Shown here: positions 1-7,481 of the stretch, piece by piece
Position numbering within the stretch: the stretch's first letter is position 1
How the letters are laid out: the number at the start of each line of letters is the position of its first letter
Assembly (NCBI RefSeq): GCF_007827045.1
Contig: NZ_RPFW01000003.1
Span: 124,001 to 188,000 of the forward strand
DNA: 64,000 bases
Origin: Trebonia kvetii
Lineage (GTDB): Bacteria; Actinomycetota; Actinomycetes; Streptosporangiales; Streptosporangiaceae
Direction of reading: 5' to 3'
Translations under genes and position numbers: made by a program
Notes under the pieces: model-generated
Database searches by the model: none
What the model was told of the DNA's origin: nothing
Seen by the model: only the letters and a program-made list of their open reading frames with translations

Positions 1-859
1 GCCAGGACTCGCCGAACGAGGCGATGGCCAGCCAGGCGACGTTCACCGAGCGGTCGCGGGACTGCCAGTCGGTGTTGCCCCAGGTGTGGCAGATGGAGTT
101 GATCGACCAGGTGACGTGGTGCAGCAGCGTGACCCGGACCAGGCCGGCCCAGAAGAACGCCTCAATGGCGCCGTGCCAGGACCAGACCCCGGTGGAGGTC
201 CACAGGCCCCCGATCACCGCGGGGCCGAGCAGCGTGAACGCGACGATCGCGGGGAACAAGGCGTCGACCCTGCGGATGTTGCGGTCGGCGAGCAGGTCGG
301 GGGTGAACTTCTCCTGCGAGGTCTGGTTGGGGTCGAACAGCCACAGCGTGTGCGCCCAGATCAGGCCCTTGGCGAGCGCTTTCGCGTCGTCGCCGTACCG
401 CCAGGGCGAGTGCGGGTCGCCCTCCTTGTCGCTGTACTTGTGGTGCCGCCGGTGGTCAGCCACCCAGGTGACAACCGGGCCCTGCATCGCCATGCTGCCG
501 GCGATCGCCAGCGCCACCCGCAGCGGGGTCTTGGCCTTGAACGAGCTGTGCGTGAAGTAGCGGTGGTAGCCGACGGTAATACCGAGGCCGGACACCCAGT
601 AGAAGACGGCGCCGATCACGATGTCGTGCCAGCCGAGGCCCCAGCCCCAGGCGAACGGGATCGCGGCGAGCAGTGCCAGCATCGGAACGAAGACGAATAC
701 TCCGGTCGTGATCTGCTGTGCCCTGGTGACGGGCTTTTCGTCGATTTCCGATGTTGCCTTGCGCAGCAGCGGCGCGGCGTTCGGATCGAGCGACAGCGCG
801 GTGTCCTCGCTCCCGACGAGCGTTGTGCCCGTCTCACGTGCATCCGGAGTCCTTGCCAT
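1..859 (-). CDS. acyl-CoA (delta-9 type) fatty acid desaturase, C-terminus beyond window
   Basis: Membrane di-iron desaturase that puts a double bond into saturated acyl-CoA chains. Read on the minus strand from ATG at 859, the frame stays open to base 1 (286 residues). The first two histidine boxes are visible: HRYFTH near residue 100 and HRRHH near residue 137. Hydrophobic stretches flank them, and there is a long DPNQTSQEKF-type loop after box 2. The third box (HNNHH type) would lie outside the window. The first 50 residues form a soluble tail. A palindromic operator-like site lies about 50-80 bp upstream. A second, unrelated acyl-lipid desaturase is at 59.8-60.9 kb. The family call is firm; the substrate is inferred. 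Confidence 0.9.
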   Translation of the reverse strand, partial: MARTPDARETGTTLVGSEDTALSLDPNAAPLLRKATSEIDEKPVTRAQQITTGVFVFVPMLALLAAIPFAWGWGLGWHDIVIGAVFYWVSGLGITVGYHRYFTHSSFKAKTPLRVALAIAGSMAMQGPVVTWVADHRRHHKYSDKEGDPHSPWRYGDDAKALAKGLIWAHTLWLFDPNQTSQEKFTPDLLADRNIRRVDALFPAIVAFTLLGPAVIGGLWTSTGVWSWHGAIEAFFWAGLVRVTLLHHVTWSINSICHTWGNTDWQSRDRSVNVAWLAIASFGESW

Positions 860-906
860 GATCTCTCCCGAGGGGTTAGGCGCCCGCAGGCGGCTGCCCA
901 GTACGC

Positions 907-936
907 TTACGTAACCGTAGCCTACGAAACCGTAGG
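907..936. promoter_or_regulatory. operator-like palindromes upstream of the desaturase
   Basis: Positions 921-936 read CCTACG-AAAC-CGTAGG, a perfect 6-bp inverted repeat. TTACGTAA at 907-914 is a perfect palindrome. AACCGTAG occurs twice, at 913-920 and 928-935, 15 bp apart. This is the layout of a site for a TetR-type dimer pair. Lipid-responsive TetR repressors are known to control actinobacterial desaturases, but none is encoded nearby, so the regulator is inferred. Confidence 0.45.
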
Positions 937-1013
937 TTGCGCAAGAGTCCCAGATGAATTCTTGTAAATGCCCAGGTAAATCCCGAGTTTTTGGCCACTA
1001 CCCAGGGAGCTTC

Positions 1014-1099
1014 GAGGCACACGTCACAGGGTTCACTGAGTCAACTCCGAGCTAGTGGAGGTGTGCCTCTGAGTGCCGTCTGCACCGCTGCAGCGGTGC
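1014..1099. repeat. inverted repeats between desaturase and tRNA-Gln
   Basis: GAGGCACAC (1014-1022) and GTGTGCCTC (1061-1069) are 9-bp arms 38 bp apart. They are followed by a perfect 18-bp palindrome, GCACCGCTG-CAGCGGTGC, at 1082-1099, just before the tRNA. No gene is visible between 860 and 1127. The function is unknown: a terminator, or a protein site in the tRNA promoter region. Confidence 0.4.
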
Positions 1100-1127
1100 G
1101 GGGTTCCCGGTAGAGTTGACGCTGCCA

Positions 1128-1198
1128 TCCCGGGTCGTCTAGTGGCAGGACAAGCGGTTTTGGTCCGCTTTACGGAGGTTCGAATCCTTCCCCGGGAG
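1128..1198 (+). tRNA. tRNA-Gln (anticodon TTG)
   Basis: The acceptor stem TCCCGGG pairs with CCCGGGA. The D arm is GTC/GAC. The anticodon arm AGCGG-TTTTGGT-CCGCT carries TTG, which reads CAA. The T arm contains TTCGAAT. The discriminator is G, and CCA is not fully encoded (the next bases are CCT). Confidence 0.95.
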
Positions 1199-1231
1199 CC
1201 TAGCCTTGGTTCGGGTCCTGCCCCGCCTAAG

Positions 1232-2074
1232 TCACGCGGCGCACATCGCTGCGGATGCCCAGCCTTCGATCCTGCGGTAGAGCGCGCTGCTTCGGTACAC
1301 CGAGATCCGCAGGCAGCCGTGGTATCCCTCGCCGGTGTTGTTCCTGTTGGTCTTGGGGTTGTGCCGCTTGAGGGTCGGTTTCGTGAACTGACTGCGCGGG
1401 GCGGAGCAGACCTCCTCCCAGAACCGCTGGGCCGCCTCGATGTCGGCGCTCTCATGAATGTTGACGTTGTAGGTCAGCTCGGAGCGCAGGACGCCTGCGA
1501 CAGCAAGGAAGCGCAGGAAGAACCTGACCAGCCCGGGATCGCTGTTCATGAAGATGACCCGCTCGTAGTTGACCGGCGGCCTTCGCTTGCCGCCTTCGCA
1601 CCAGTACGCGATGGCTCCAGCGATCAGGACCTCCCTGTCGCTCAGATCGCCAACACCTTCCGCGGCACGCGCCACGTCCGCAGCCCTTTGAGCGTCGCGG
1701 ACTTGCCGTTCCCTCTCCCAGTACCTGCGCGCCCCCTCGATCGACCGCTGCCTGCCCTCGGCGCCGCTCATCCGAGGAGGCTGCGGGAGGTCGCGAACCC
1801 ACAGGGAGACGGAACTCTTCGAGACACCCAGCTCGGCGACGATCTCGTTGTAGCCGAGTCCTTGGATGCGCAACTCTCTTGCCCTGGCGCGAATCTCGTC
1901 TTTGGCATTGGGGCGGCGGGTCCAGGCGGGCGGTGGTGTGCCAGCCAGAGCGTCATTGAGAGTGCTGTTGCTTACCGGGCCGAGGATCTCCTTGATCTCG
2001 CGACGGGACTTGCCCGCGAGGCGGAGGGCGATCGCCTGCTCGCGAACCTACGGTCGGTTGTCTATCGTTGTCAT
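1232..2074 (-). pseudogene. actinobacterial HTH protein interrupted by an early amber codon
   Basis: The open part encodes about 270 residues. An HTH-like N-terminus runs LGYNEIVAELGVSKSSVSLW, and a conserved C-terminal domain holds AYWCEGGK, FMNSDP and KRHNPKT. This resembles a family of actinobacterial HTH proteins often annotated as hypothetical. Reading frame and similarity continue upstream of the first usable start (TTG at 1873) through REQAIALRLAGKSRREIKEI to an ATG at 2074. An in-frame TAG lies at codon 9, directly after MTTIDNRP. No ATG, GTG or TTG falls between the TAG and 1873. The gene is therefore a single-nonsense pseudogene, or makes a shortened product from TTG 1873. It lies just downstream of tRNA-Gln, in opposite orientation. 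Confidence 0.65.
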
Positions 2075-2083
2075 GTTCTAATG

Positions 2084-2098
2084 CTACATCAAATGTAG
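2084..2098. promoter_or_regulatory. inverted repeat in promoter of the HTH pseudogene
   Basis: CTACAT-CAA-ATGTAG is a perfect 6-bp inverted repeat 10-24 bases before the ATG at 2074 on the minus strand. A TAGCAT -10-like hexamer overlaps it. The position fits an autoregulatory operator for the HTH protein; this is inference. Confidence 0.35.
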
Positions 2099-2244
2099 TC
2101 AATTGAATGAGAGACTCGCCGCAGGCGCGGGCAAGGCCGAATGCGGAGGGAGACTCCGGTGAGTTATCGTTGGTTGGGGTTAAGCAAGTACTGATCCCGT
2201 GCTGACCCTCAACCATCCGCGACTAGGTGGGGGGCATTCCGTCC

Positions 2245-4083
2245 ATGACGGGTAACACCGAGGTGGCAGGCATGCCGGACAAGCCCGTGCGTGCGCTCGG
2301 GCCCAACTACAAGTGGATCGCGCTGTCGAACACCACGCTGGGCGTGCTGATGGCGACCATCAACCAGTCCATCGTGCTCATCGCGCTGCCCGATGTCTTC
2401 CGCGGCATTGGCCTGAACCCGCTGGGACCGGGGAACACCAGCTACCTGCTGTGGATGTTCATGGGGTTTCTGGTCGTAAGCGCGGTGCTTGTGGTGGCGT
2501 TCGGCAGGCTCGGCGACATGTTCGGCCGGGTGCGGATGTACAACATCGGCTTCGCGGTGTTCTCCGTTGCCTCCATCTTCCTCACCGTGACCTGGATGCA
2601 CGGTGTGGCCGCCGCGCTGTGGCTGATCATCTGGCGGGTCGTGCAGGGCATCGGCGGCGCGTTCCTGTTCGCGAACTCGACCGCGATCCTCACCGACGCG
2701 TTCCCCGCCAACCAGCGCGGTACCGCGCTCGGGCTGAACTCGATCGCGGCCATCTCCGGGTCGTTCATCGGCCTAGTACTCGGCGGCGTGCTCGCCCCGA
2801 TCAACTGGCACCTGATCTTCCTGGTCTCGGCCCCGATCGGCGCGTTCGGCACCGTCTGGGCCTACTTCATGCTGCGCGATACGGGCGTACGCAAGCGGGC
2901 GAAGATGGACTGGTGGGGCAACCTGCTGTTCGCTGTCGGCCTCATCTCCATCCTGGTCGGCATCACCTACGGCCTGCAGCCTTACGGTGGGCACGCGATG
3001 GGCTGGACGAGCCCGTTCGTCCTCGGCTCGATGATTGGCGGCGTCGTGCTGCTCGTCGTCTTCGTCTTCGTCGAGACCAAGGTCGAAGACCCGCTGTTCA
3101 ACATCTCGCTGTTCAAGATCCGCGCATTCGCATTCGGCAACATCGCCAGCCTGATGCTCGCCATGAGCCGGGGCGGCATGCAGTTCATGCTGATCATTTG
3201 GCTGCAGGGCATCTGGCTGCCGCTGCATGGCTACAGCTACAGCCAGACCCCGCTTTGGGCGGGCATCTACCTGCTGCCGCTGACGGTCGGCTTCGTGGTG
3301 TCCGCGCCGCTGTCAGGCGTGCTTTCCGACAAGTTCGGTCCCAAGGCGTTCACTGTCGGCGGCTCACTGCTCACCGCGGCGACGTTCCTCGTGCTGATCT
3401 TCGTCCCGGTGAACTTCTCCTACTGGGAGTTCGCGCTTGTCCTGGCGCTCAATGGCTTCGGAAGCGGCCTGTTCGCCTCGCCGAACCGCGCCGAGATGAT
3501 GAACTCGGTCCCGGCCAACAGCCGCGGCGCCGCGGGCGGCATGATCGCCACCTTCATGAACTCCGCGGCCGTGCTGTCGATTGGCGTCTTCTTCTCGCTG
3601 ATGGTGGCCGGCCTGACGAGCAAGCTGCCGACCGCCCTGTTCAGCGGGCTGACCACGAACGGCGTCCAGACCACGGCGGCCACGACGATTTCCCACCTGC
3701 CGCCGATCGGCGTGCTGTTTTCCGCGTTCCTCGGCTACAACCCGATGCAGCAGCTGCTTGGCCCGGCGCTCAATGGCCTGTCGCCCGCGCACGTCAGCTA
3801 CGTCACCGGGCGGGAGTTCTTCCCCCACCTGATCACCGCGCCGTTCCACGACGGCCTAGGCGTCGCCTTCGGGTTCGCGATCGCGGTCGGCGTCGTCGCG
3901 GCGATCGCGTCTGCGCTCACCGGCAGGCCCAGCGTGACGGACCGCGCGGAGCCCGAGGCACTCGGCTCCGAGCTTGCCGCGGTTGCGGGCGAGGGCACAT
4001 TCGAGCCGAGCGAGCTTGTCATCCCGGACAACGTGGCCCAGGACACGTCGCAACCGGCCGACAAGCCAGGCATCTCTGGTTAG
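2245..4083 (+). CDS. MFS drug exporter, DHA2 (EmrB/QacA-like) family
   Basis: Proton-driven multidrug exporter of the inner membrane, about 612 residues, with enough hydrophobic segments for the 14-helix DHA2 layout. MFS motif A, GRLGDMFGRVR, follows the second helix. Motif C-like glycine-rich sequence (GSFIGLVLGG) lies in helix 5. An extended loop (THISHLPPIG-type region) precedes the last helices, and an acidic tail of about 60 residues follows. ATG 2245 is preferred because AGGTGGGGGG sits about 10 bases upstream. A GTG at 2227 would add six residues but overlaps that Shine-Dalgarno. The gene stands alone and ends before a strong terminator. The substrate cannot be told. Confidence 0.85.
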   Translation: MTGNTEVAGMPDKPVRALGPNYKWIALSNTTLGVLMATINQSIVLIALPDVFRGIGLNPLGPGNTSYLLWMFMGFLVVSAVLVVAFGRLGDMFGRVRMYNIGFAVFSVASIFLTVTWMHGVAAALWLIIWRVVQGIGGAFLFANSTAILTDAFPANQRGTALGLNSIAAISGSFIGLVLGGVLAPINWHLIFLVSAPIGAFGTVWAYFMLRDTGVRKRAKMDWWGNLLFAVGLISILVGITYGLQPYGGHAMGWTSPFVLGSMIGGVVLLVVFVFVETKVEDPLFNISLFKIRAFAFGNIASLMLAMSRGGMQFMLIIWLQGIWLPLHGYSYSQTPLWAGIYLLPLTVGFVVSAPLSGVLSDKFGPKAFTVGGSLLTAATFLVLIFVPVNFSYWEFALVLALNGFGSGLFASPNRAEMMNSVPANSRGAAGGMIATFMNSAAVLSIGVFFSLMVAGLTSKLPTALFSGLTTNGVQTTAATTISHLPPIGVLFSAFLGYNPMQQLLGPALNGLSPAHVSYVTGREFFPHLITAPFHDGLGVAFGFAIAVGVVAAIASALTGRPSVTDRAEPEALGSELAAVAGEGTFEPSELVIPDNVAQDTSQPADKPGISG

Positions 4084-4186
4084 GCTTTGCACGAAGCGGG
4101 TGGCGTCCCGTCCCAGGCACGTCCCGCGCGGCGAGAACGCGGTGCGGGATGCGGGTCCTTCGGGCGCCCCTGCGGTCTTCCCACGA

Positions 4187-4218
4187 GGCCCCGCCTCAGC
4201 GCTCGCTGAGGCGGGGCC
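4187..4218 (+). terminator. hairpin terminator after the MFS gene
   Basis: A perfect 15-bp stem (4187-4201 with 4204-4218) with a 2-nt loop lies 100 bp after the MFS stop. There is no T tract, as is common in actinomycetes. Confidence 0.75.
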
Positions 4219-4309
4219 GTCGTGTGCAGGGAAATACCCACACGGTGACCTCAGCATTTGCGACATCCGGACGTTTCATGCCAGGTACGGACAGGTATCC
4301 TGCGGATGA

Positions 4310-4331
4310 GGAGCGGGTTAACAACCGCTCC
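4310..4331 (+). other. hairpin in the glmU leader
   Basis: GGAGCGG (4310-4316) pairs with CCGCTCC (4325-4331) around GTTAACAA, 60 bp before glmU. It could be a weak terminator or a 5' UTR structure. No known riboswitch was recognised. Confidence 0.35.
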
Positions 4332-4390
4332 ACGGATTGGGGTTCCCGGAGAAGATGGCCCGGTAGATAATCGGCGCGATACCCGAGGAG

Positions 4391-5836
4391 ATGCACGTAC
4401 TCGTGAGCGAAACTTCCCCGGCCGCAGTTGTCATCCTCGCCGCGGGCGAAGGCACCCGGATGAAGTCCCGTACCCCCAAGGTCCTGCACACTCTGGCGGG
4501 TCGGTCCCTGCTCGGGCATGCCATCGCCACGGTGGACGAGCTCGAACCGCAGCAGCTCGCGGTCGTCGTCGGCCACGACAGGGAGCGGGTGAGCGCGGCG
4601 GCGCTTGAGCAGGCGCCAGGCGCGGCCATCGTCGTCCAGGAGCGGCAGCTCGGCACCGGGCACGCGGTCCGCATGGTGCTCGAGTCGGTCGGCACTCTGT
4701 CAGGCACCGTCATCGTCACCTACGCGGACATGCCGCTACTGCGCGGTCGCACCCTGGCCGAGCTTGCCGGCCGTCACGCGCAGGCGGGCAATGCCGTCAC
4801 CGTGCTCACCGCGCGCGGCGACTTTCCCGGCTTCGGGCGCATCGTGCGCGATGCCGGCGGAGCGTTCCTGCGGATCGTGGAGGAGCGGGACGCGACCGAG
4901 GCGGAGCGGGCGATCGACGAGCGCAACTCCGGTTGTTACGCCTTCGACGCCGCGTTGCTCGCCGACGCCGTGAAGCGGATCACCACCAACAACAGCCAGC
5001 GCGAGGAGTACCTGACCGACGTCGTGGAGATCCTGCGCCACGACGGGCACCCGGTCGGCACCGTCCTCGCCGCCGATCCGGTGGAGATCGTCGGCGTCAA
5101 CGACCGGGTCCAGCTCGCGCAGGCGCGGCGCGCACTGAACGAGCGGATTCTCGAGGACTGGATGCGCGCAGGCGTCACCGTCATCGACCCCGCGTCCGTC
5201 CAGGTCGACGTGACCGTGACCGCCGGCCAGGACGCGGAGATCGGGCCGCAGACCCAGCTCGAGGGCGCCACGGTGATCGGCCCCGGCGCCAAGGTCGGGC
5301 CGGGCTGCCTGCTGACCGACACCACGGTGGGCGAGGACGCGGTCGTGCTGCACGCCGTATGCCGGCAGGCGGTGATCGGCCCGCGGGCGACGGTGGGGCC
5401 GTTCGCCTACCTGCGGCCAGGCGTCAGGATCGAGGCGGACGCGCACATCGGCACCTACGTCGAGCTCAAGAACGCCGTGGTCGGCCCGGGTGCGAAGGTG
5501 CCGCACCTCACCTATGTGGGAGACGCGCACATCGGCACCGGGTCCAACATCGGCGCGGGCACGATCTTCGCCAACTACGACGGCGTGCGCAAGAGTCCCA
5601 CGACGGTCGGCGAGCACGCGTTCGTCGGCAGCAACTCGGTCCTCGTCGCACCGGTGACCGTCGGCGACGGCGCCTACACGGCGGCGGGATCGGTGATCAC
5701 GGAAGATGTGCGTTCCGGTGACCTGGGGGTAGCCAGAGGGCGACAGCACAACTCCGACGGATGGGTGCTCAGCAACCGCCAGGAGACGCGGTCGGCGGAG
5801 GCAGCGGCACGAACCCGTTCGGATGAAGCCAAATAG
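4391..5836 (+). CDS. glmU: bifunctional UDP-GlcNAc pyrophosphorylase / glucosamine-1-phosphate N-acetyltransferase
   Basis: Cytosolic enzyme for the last two steps to UDP-GlcNAc, the precursor of peptidoglycan. The N-terminal nucleotidyltransferase has the signature LAAGEGTRMKS near residue 17, then YADMPLL and NSGCYAF. The C-terminal half is a left-handed beta-helix with hexapeptide repeats (IGPGAKVGPG and following), PFAYLRPG, GTYVELKN, and the acetyl-CoA-site region ANYDGVRK. At 481 residues the length fits the family. ATG 4391 has GAGGAG directly against it; GTG 4403 is an alternative start with better spacing. prs follows after 42 bp, the usual actinobacterial glmU-prs order, so the two are probably cotranscribed. 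Confidence 0.96.
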   Translation: MHVLVSETSPAAVVILAAGEGTRMKSRTPKVLHTLAGRSLLGHAIATVDELEPQQLAVVVGHDRERVSAAALEQAPGAAIVVQERQLGTGHAVRMVLESVGTLSGTVIVTYADMPLLRGRTLAELAGRHAQAGNAVTVLTARGDFPGFGRIVRDAGGAFLRIVEERDATEAERAIDERNSGCYAFDAALLADAVKRITTNNSQREEYLTDVVEILRHDGHPVGTVLAADPVEIVGVNDRVQLAQARRALNERILEDWMRAGVTVIDPASVQVDVTVTAGQDAEIGPQTQLEGATVIGPGAKVGPGCLLTDTTVGEDAVVLHAVCRQAVIGPRATVGPFAYLRPGVRIEADAHIGTYVELKNAVVGPGAKVPHLTYVGDAHIGTGSNIGAGTIFANYDGVRKSPTTVGEHAFVGSNSVLVAPVTVGDGAYTAAGSVITEDVRSGDLGVARGRQHNSDGWVLSNRQETRSAEAAARTRSDEAK

Positions 5837-5878
5837 TTTGTTGGATTTAAAAGTGCAGACTGAGGGAGAGCAGCACCC

Positions 5879-6856
5879 GTGAGCGGCATGACAGTGCCCA
5901 GCCAGAAGAAGTTGATGTTGTTCGGCGGGCGAGCGTTCCCCGAGCTTGCCGCCGAAGTCGCCGACTGCATGGGGATCGAGGTCGCGCCTGCCCGGCTGTA
6001 TGACTTCGCCAACGGCGAGATCATGGTGCGGTTCCTCGAGTCGGTCCGCGGTAGTGACGCCTTCGTACTGCAGAGCCACACGGCGCCGATCAATCAGTGG
6101 ATCATGGAGCAGCTGATCATGGTCGACGCGCTCAAGCGGGCGTCGGCCAAGCGGATCACCGTCGTGATGCCCTTCTTCGGGTACGCGCGGCAGGACAAGA
6201 AGAGCCGTGGCAGGGAGCCGATCTCGGCGCGGCTTGTCGCGGACCTGTTCGCCACGGCGGGCGCCGACCGCCTCATGGCGGTAGACCTGCACACGGCGCA
6301 GATCCAGGGCTTCTTCGACGGCCCCGTTGACCATCTGTTCGCCCTGCCGATCCTCGCGGGCTACCTGGAAAGCAAGCTGAACGTCAGCAACGTGACCGTG
6401 GTCGCGCCCGACGCGGGGCGGGTCCGGGTCTGTGAGCGGTGGACCGACCGGCTCGGCACGCCGCTGGCGATCATCCACAAGCGCCGGGATCCCGACGTGG
6501 CCAACCAGGTCAAGGTCTTCGAGGTGGTCGGGCACGTCAAGGGGCGCACCTGCATCCTGGTCGACGACATGATCGACACCGGCGGCACGATCGTGAAGGC
6601 GGCGGACGCGCTGTTCGAGCAGGGGGCGGAACGGGTCATCGTGGCCGCCACGCACGGCGTGCTGTCCGGGCCGGCCGTGGATACCCTGAAGAACTCGCGG
6701 ATCACTGAGGTCGTCATCACCAACACCCTGCCGGTGTCGCAAGAACAGCGCTTCGACAAGTTGACCGTGCTGTCGATCGCGCCGCTGCTCGCCAGGGCGA
6801 TCAACGAGGTGTTCAGCGACGGCTCGGTGACAAGCCTGTTCGACGGGCAGAGCTAG
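5879..6856 (+). CDS. prs: ribose-phosphate pyrophosphokinase
   Basis: Makes PRPP from ribose-5-phosphate and ATP for purine, pyrimidine, histidine and tryptophan synthesis. The ATP-binding region includes YARQDKK near residue 103, with the catalytic-flap residues after it. The PRPP loop VDDMIDTGGT is near residue 228. Length 325 is typical. GTG start with GAGGGAGAG 8-16 bases upstream. It lies downstream of glmU and is followed by two back-to-back strong hairpins, so it ends the operon. Confidence 0.97.
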   Translation: MSGMTVPSQKKLMLFGGRAFPELAAEVADCMGIEVAPARLYDFANGEIMVRFLESVRGSDAFVLQSHTAPINQWIMEQLIMVDALKRASAKRITVVMPFFGYARQDKKSRGREPISARLVADLFATAGADRLMAVDLHTAQIQGFFDGPVDHLFALPILAGYLESKLNVSNVTVVAPDAGRVRVCERWTDRLGTPLAIIHKRRDPDVANQVKVFEVVGHVKGRTCILVDDMIDTGGTIVKAADALFEQGAERVIVAATHGVLSGPAVDTLKNSRITEVVITNTLPVSQEQRFDKLTVLSIAPLLARAINEVFSDGSVTSLFDGQS

Positions 6857-6917
6857 CTGGGCTTTGTCGCGGCACGCGACATCGGGGGGTACGGGGGGTC
6901 GTCCCCCCGGGAGACAT

Positions 6918-6973
6918 GCTCTTTTTCGCGCCCGGTACGGTGGCGGTTTTTGCCACCGGGCGCGAAAAAGAGC
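6918..6973 (+). terminator. long inverted repeat after prs
   Basis: Perfect 18-bp arms (6918-6935 and 6956-6973) contain T5 and A5 runs, so either strand would give a stem next to a U tract. An inner TGGC/GCCA pair extends the hairpin. It is probably the main prs terminator and possibly bidirectional. Confidence 0.7.
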
Positions 6974-7011
6974 GCCCCGTCTCGCCATTCCCCGGTTTGG
7001 CGAGACGGGGC
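6974..7011 (+). terminator. second hairpin after prs
   Basis: A 14-bp perfect stem (6974-6987 with 6998-7011) abuts the previous hairpin with no gap. It is a tandem terminator. Confidence 0.65.
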
Positions 7012-7022
7012 TTCTGTGACGC

Positions 7023-7147
7023 CCGGGACCGCCACCCCTGGGTCCCGGCCGCCAGCTCCGCTGGCCCGGGAAAGCGTCGCGGCGGCTGTGTCCCGCTTCG
7101 TAGCGGACGGCGCCCCGGTTGAACCGTCCAATACGGAGCGGGACACA
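7023..7147. repeat. further hairpins in the prs-regulator intergenic region
   Basis: CCGGGACC and GGTCCCGG flank a short loop (from 7023). GCCAGC/GCTGGC follows near 7050. A longer imperfect repeat pairs TGTGTCCCGCT (7087-7097) with AGCGGGACACA (7137-7147), with further pairing inside (CGTA/TACG, CGGACGG/CCGTCC). No coding signal is seen from 6857 to 7481; the interval is nearly all structured DNA. Confidence 0.5.
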
Positions 7148-7481
7148 AGCCCCGCGGCCCCCGCTGCTTTCCTGGTGCCAAGATGAGCTTCGCAGGGACC
7201 CATTGAGTGCCGATTGAGTCGAAATGCGGCCCCGGATTAATTCGCCTGTGACGCCACGGCGGAAGAGCGAAACTCATTACACTCCGTGTTGGGGCGGGCT
7301 CAAGTGCGCCACATCATGCCGTGTCCGATTTACCCCGCGCTTGAGTCGTGATTGAGTAGATCCACAACACCACCCGAAAGACATCCACGGCCCGGAACAT
7401 CCGGCGGGCGCGGCGTACTTGCCGGCGGACTCGCGGCCGAACGGGAGCGGAGGAGAGCGTGCGTTCGGACGGACGGGTCTG

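Noticed and set aside
4736-6988. Very long minus-strand open frame opposite glmU and prs
   Set aside because: High-GC third-position shadow of two well-identified genes; no recognisable domain.
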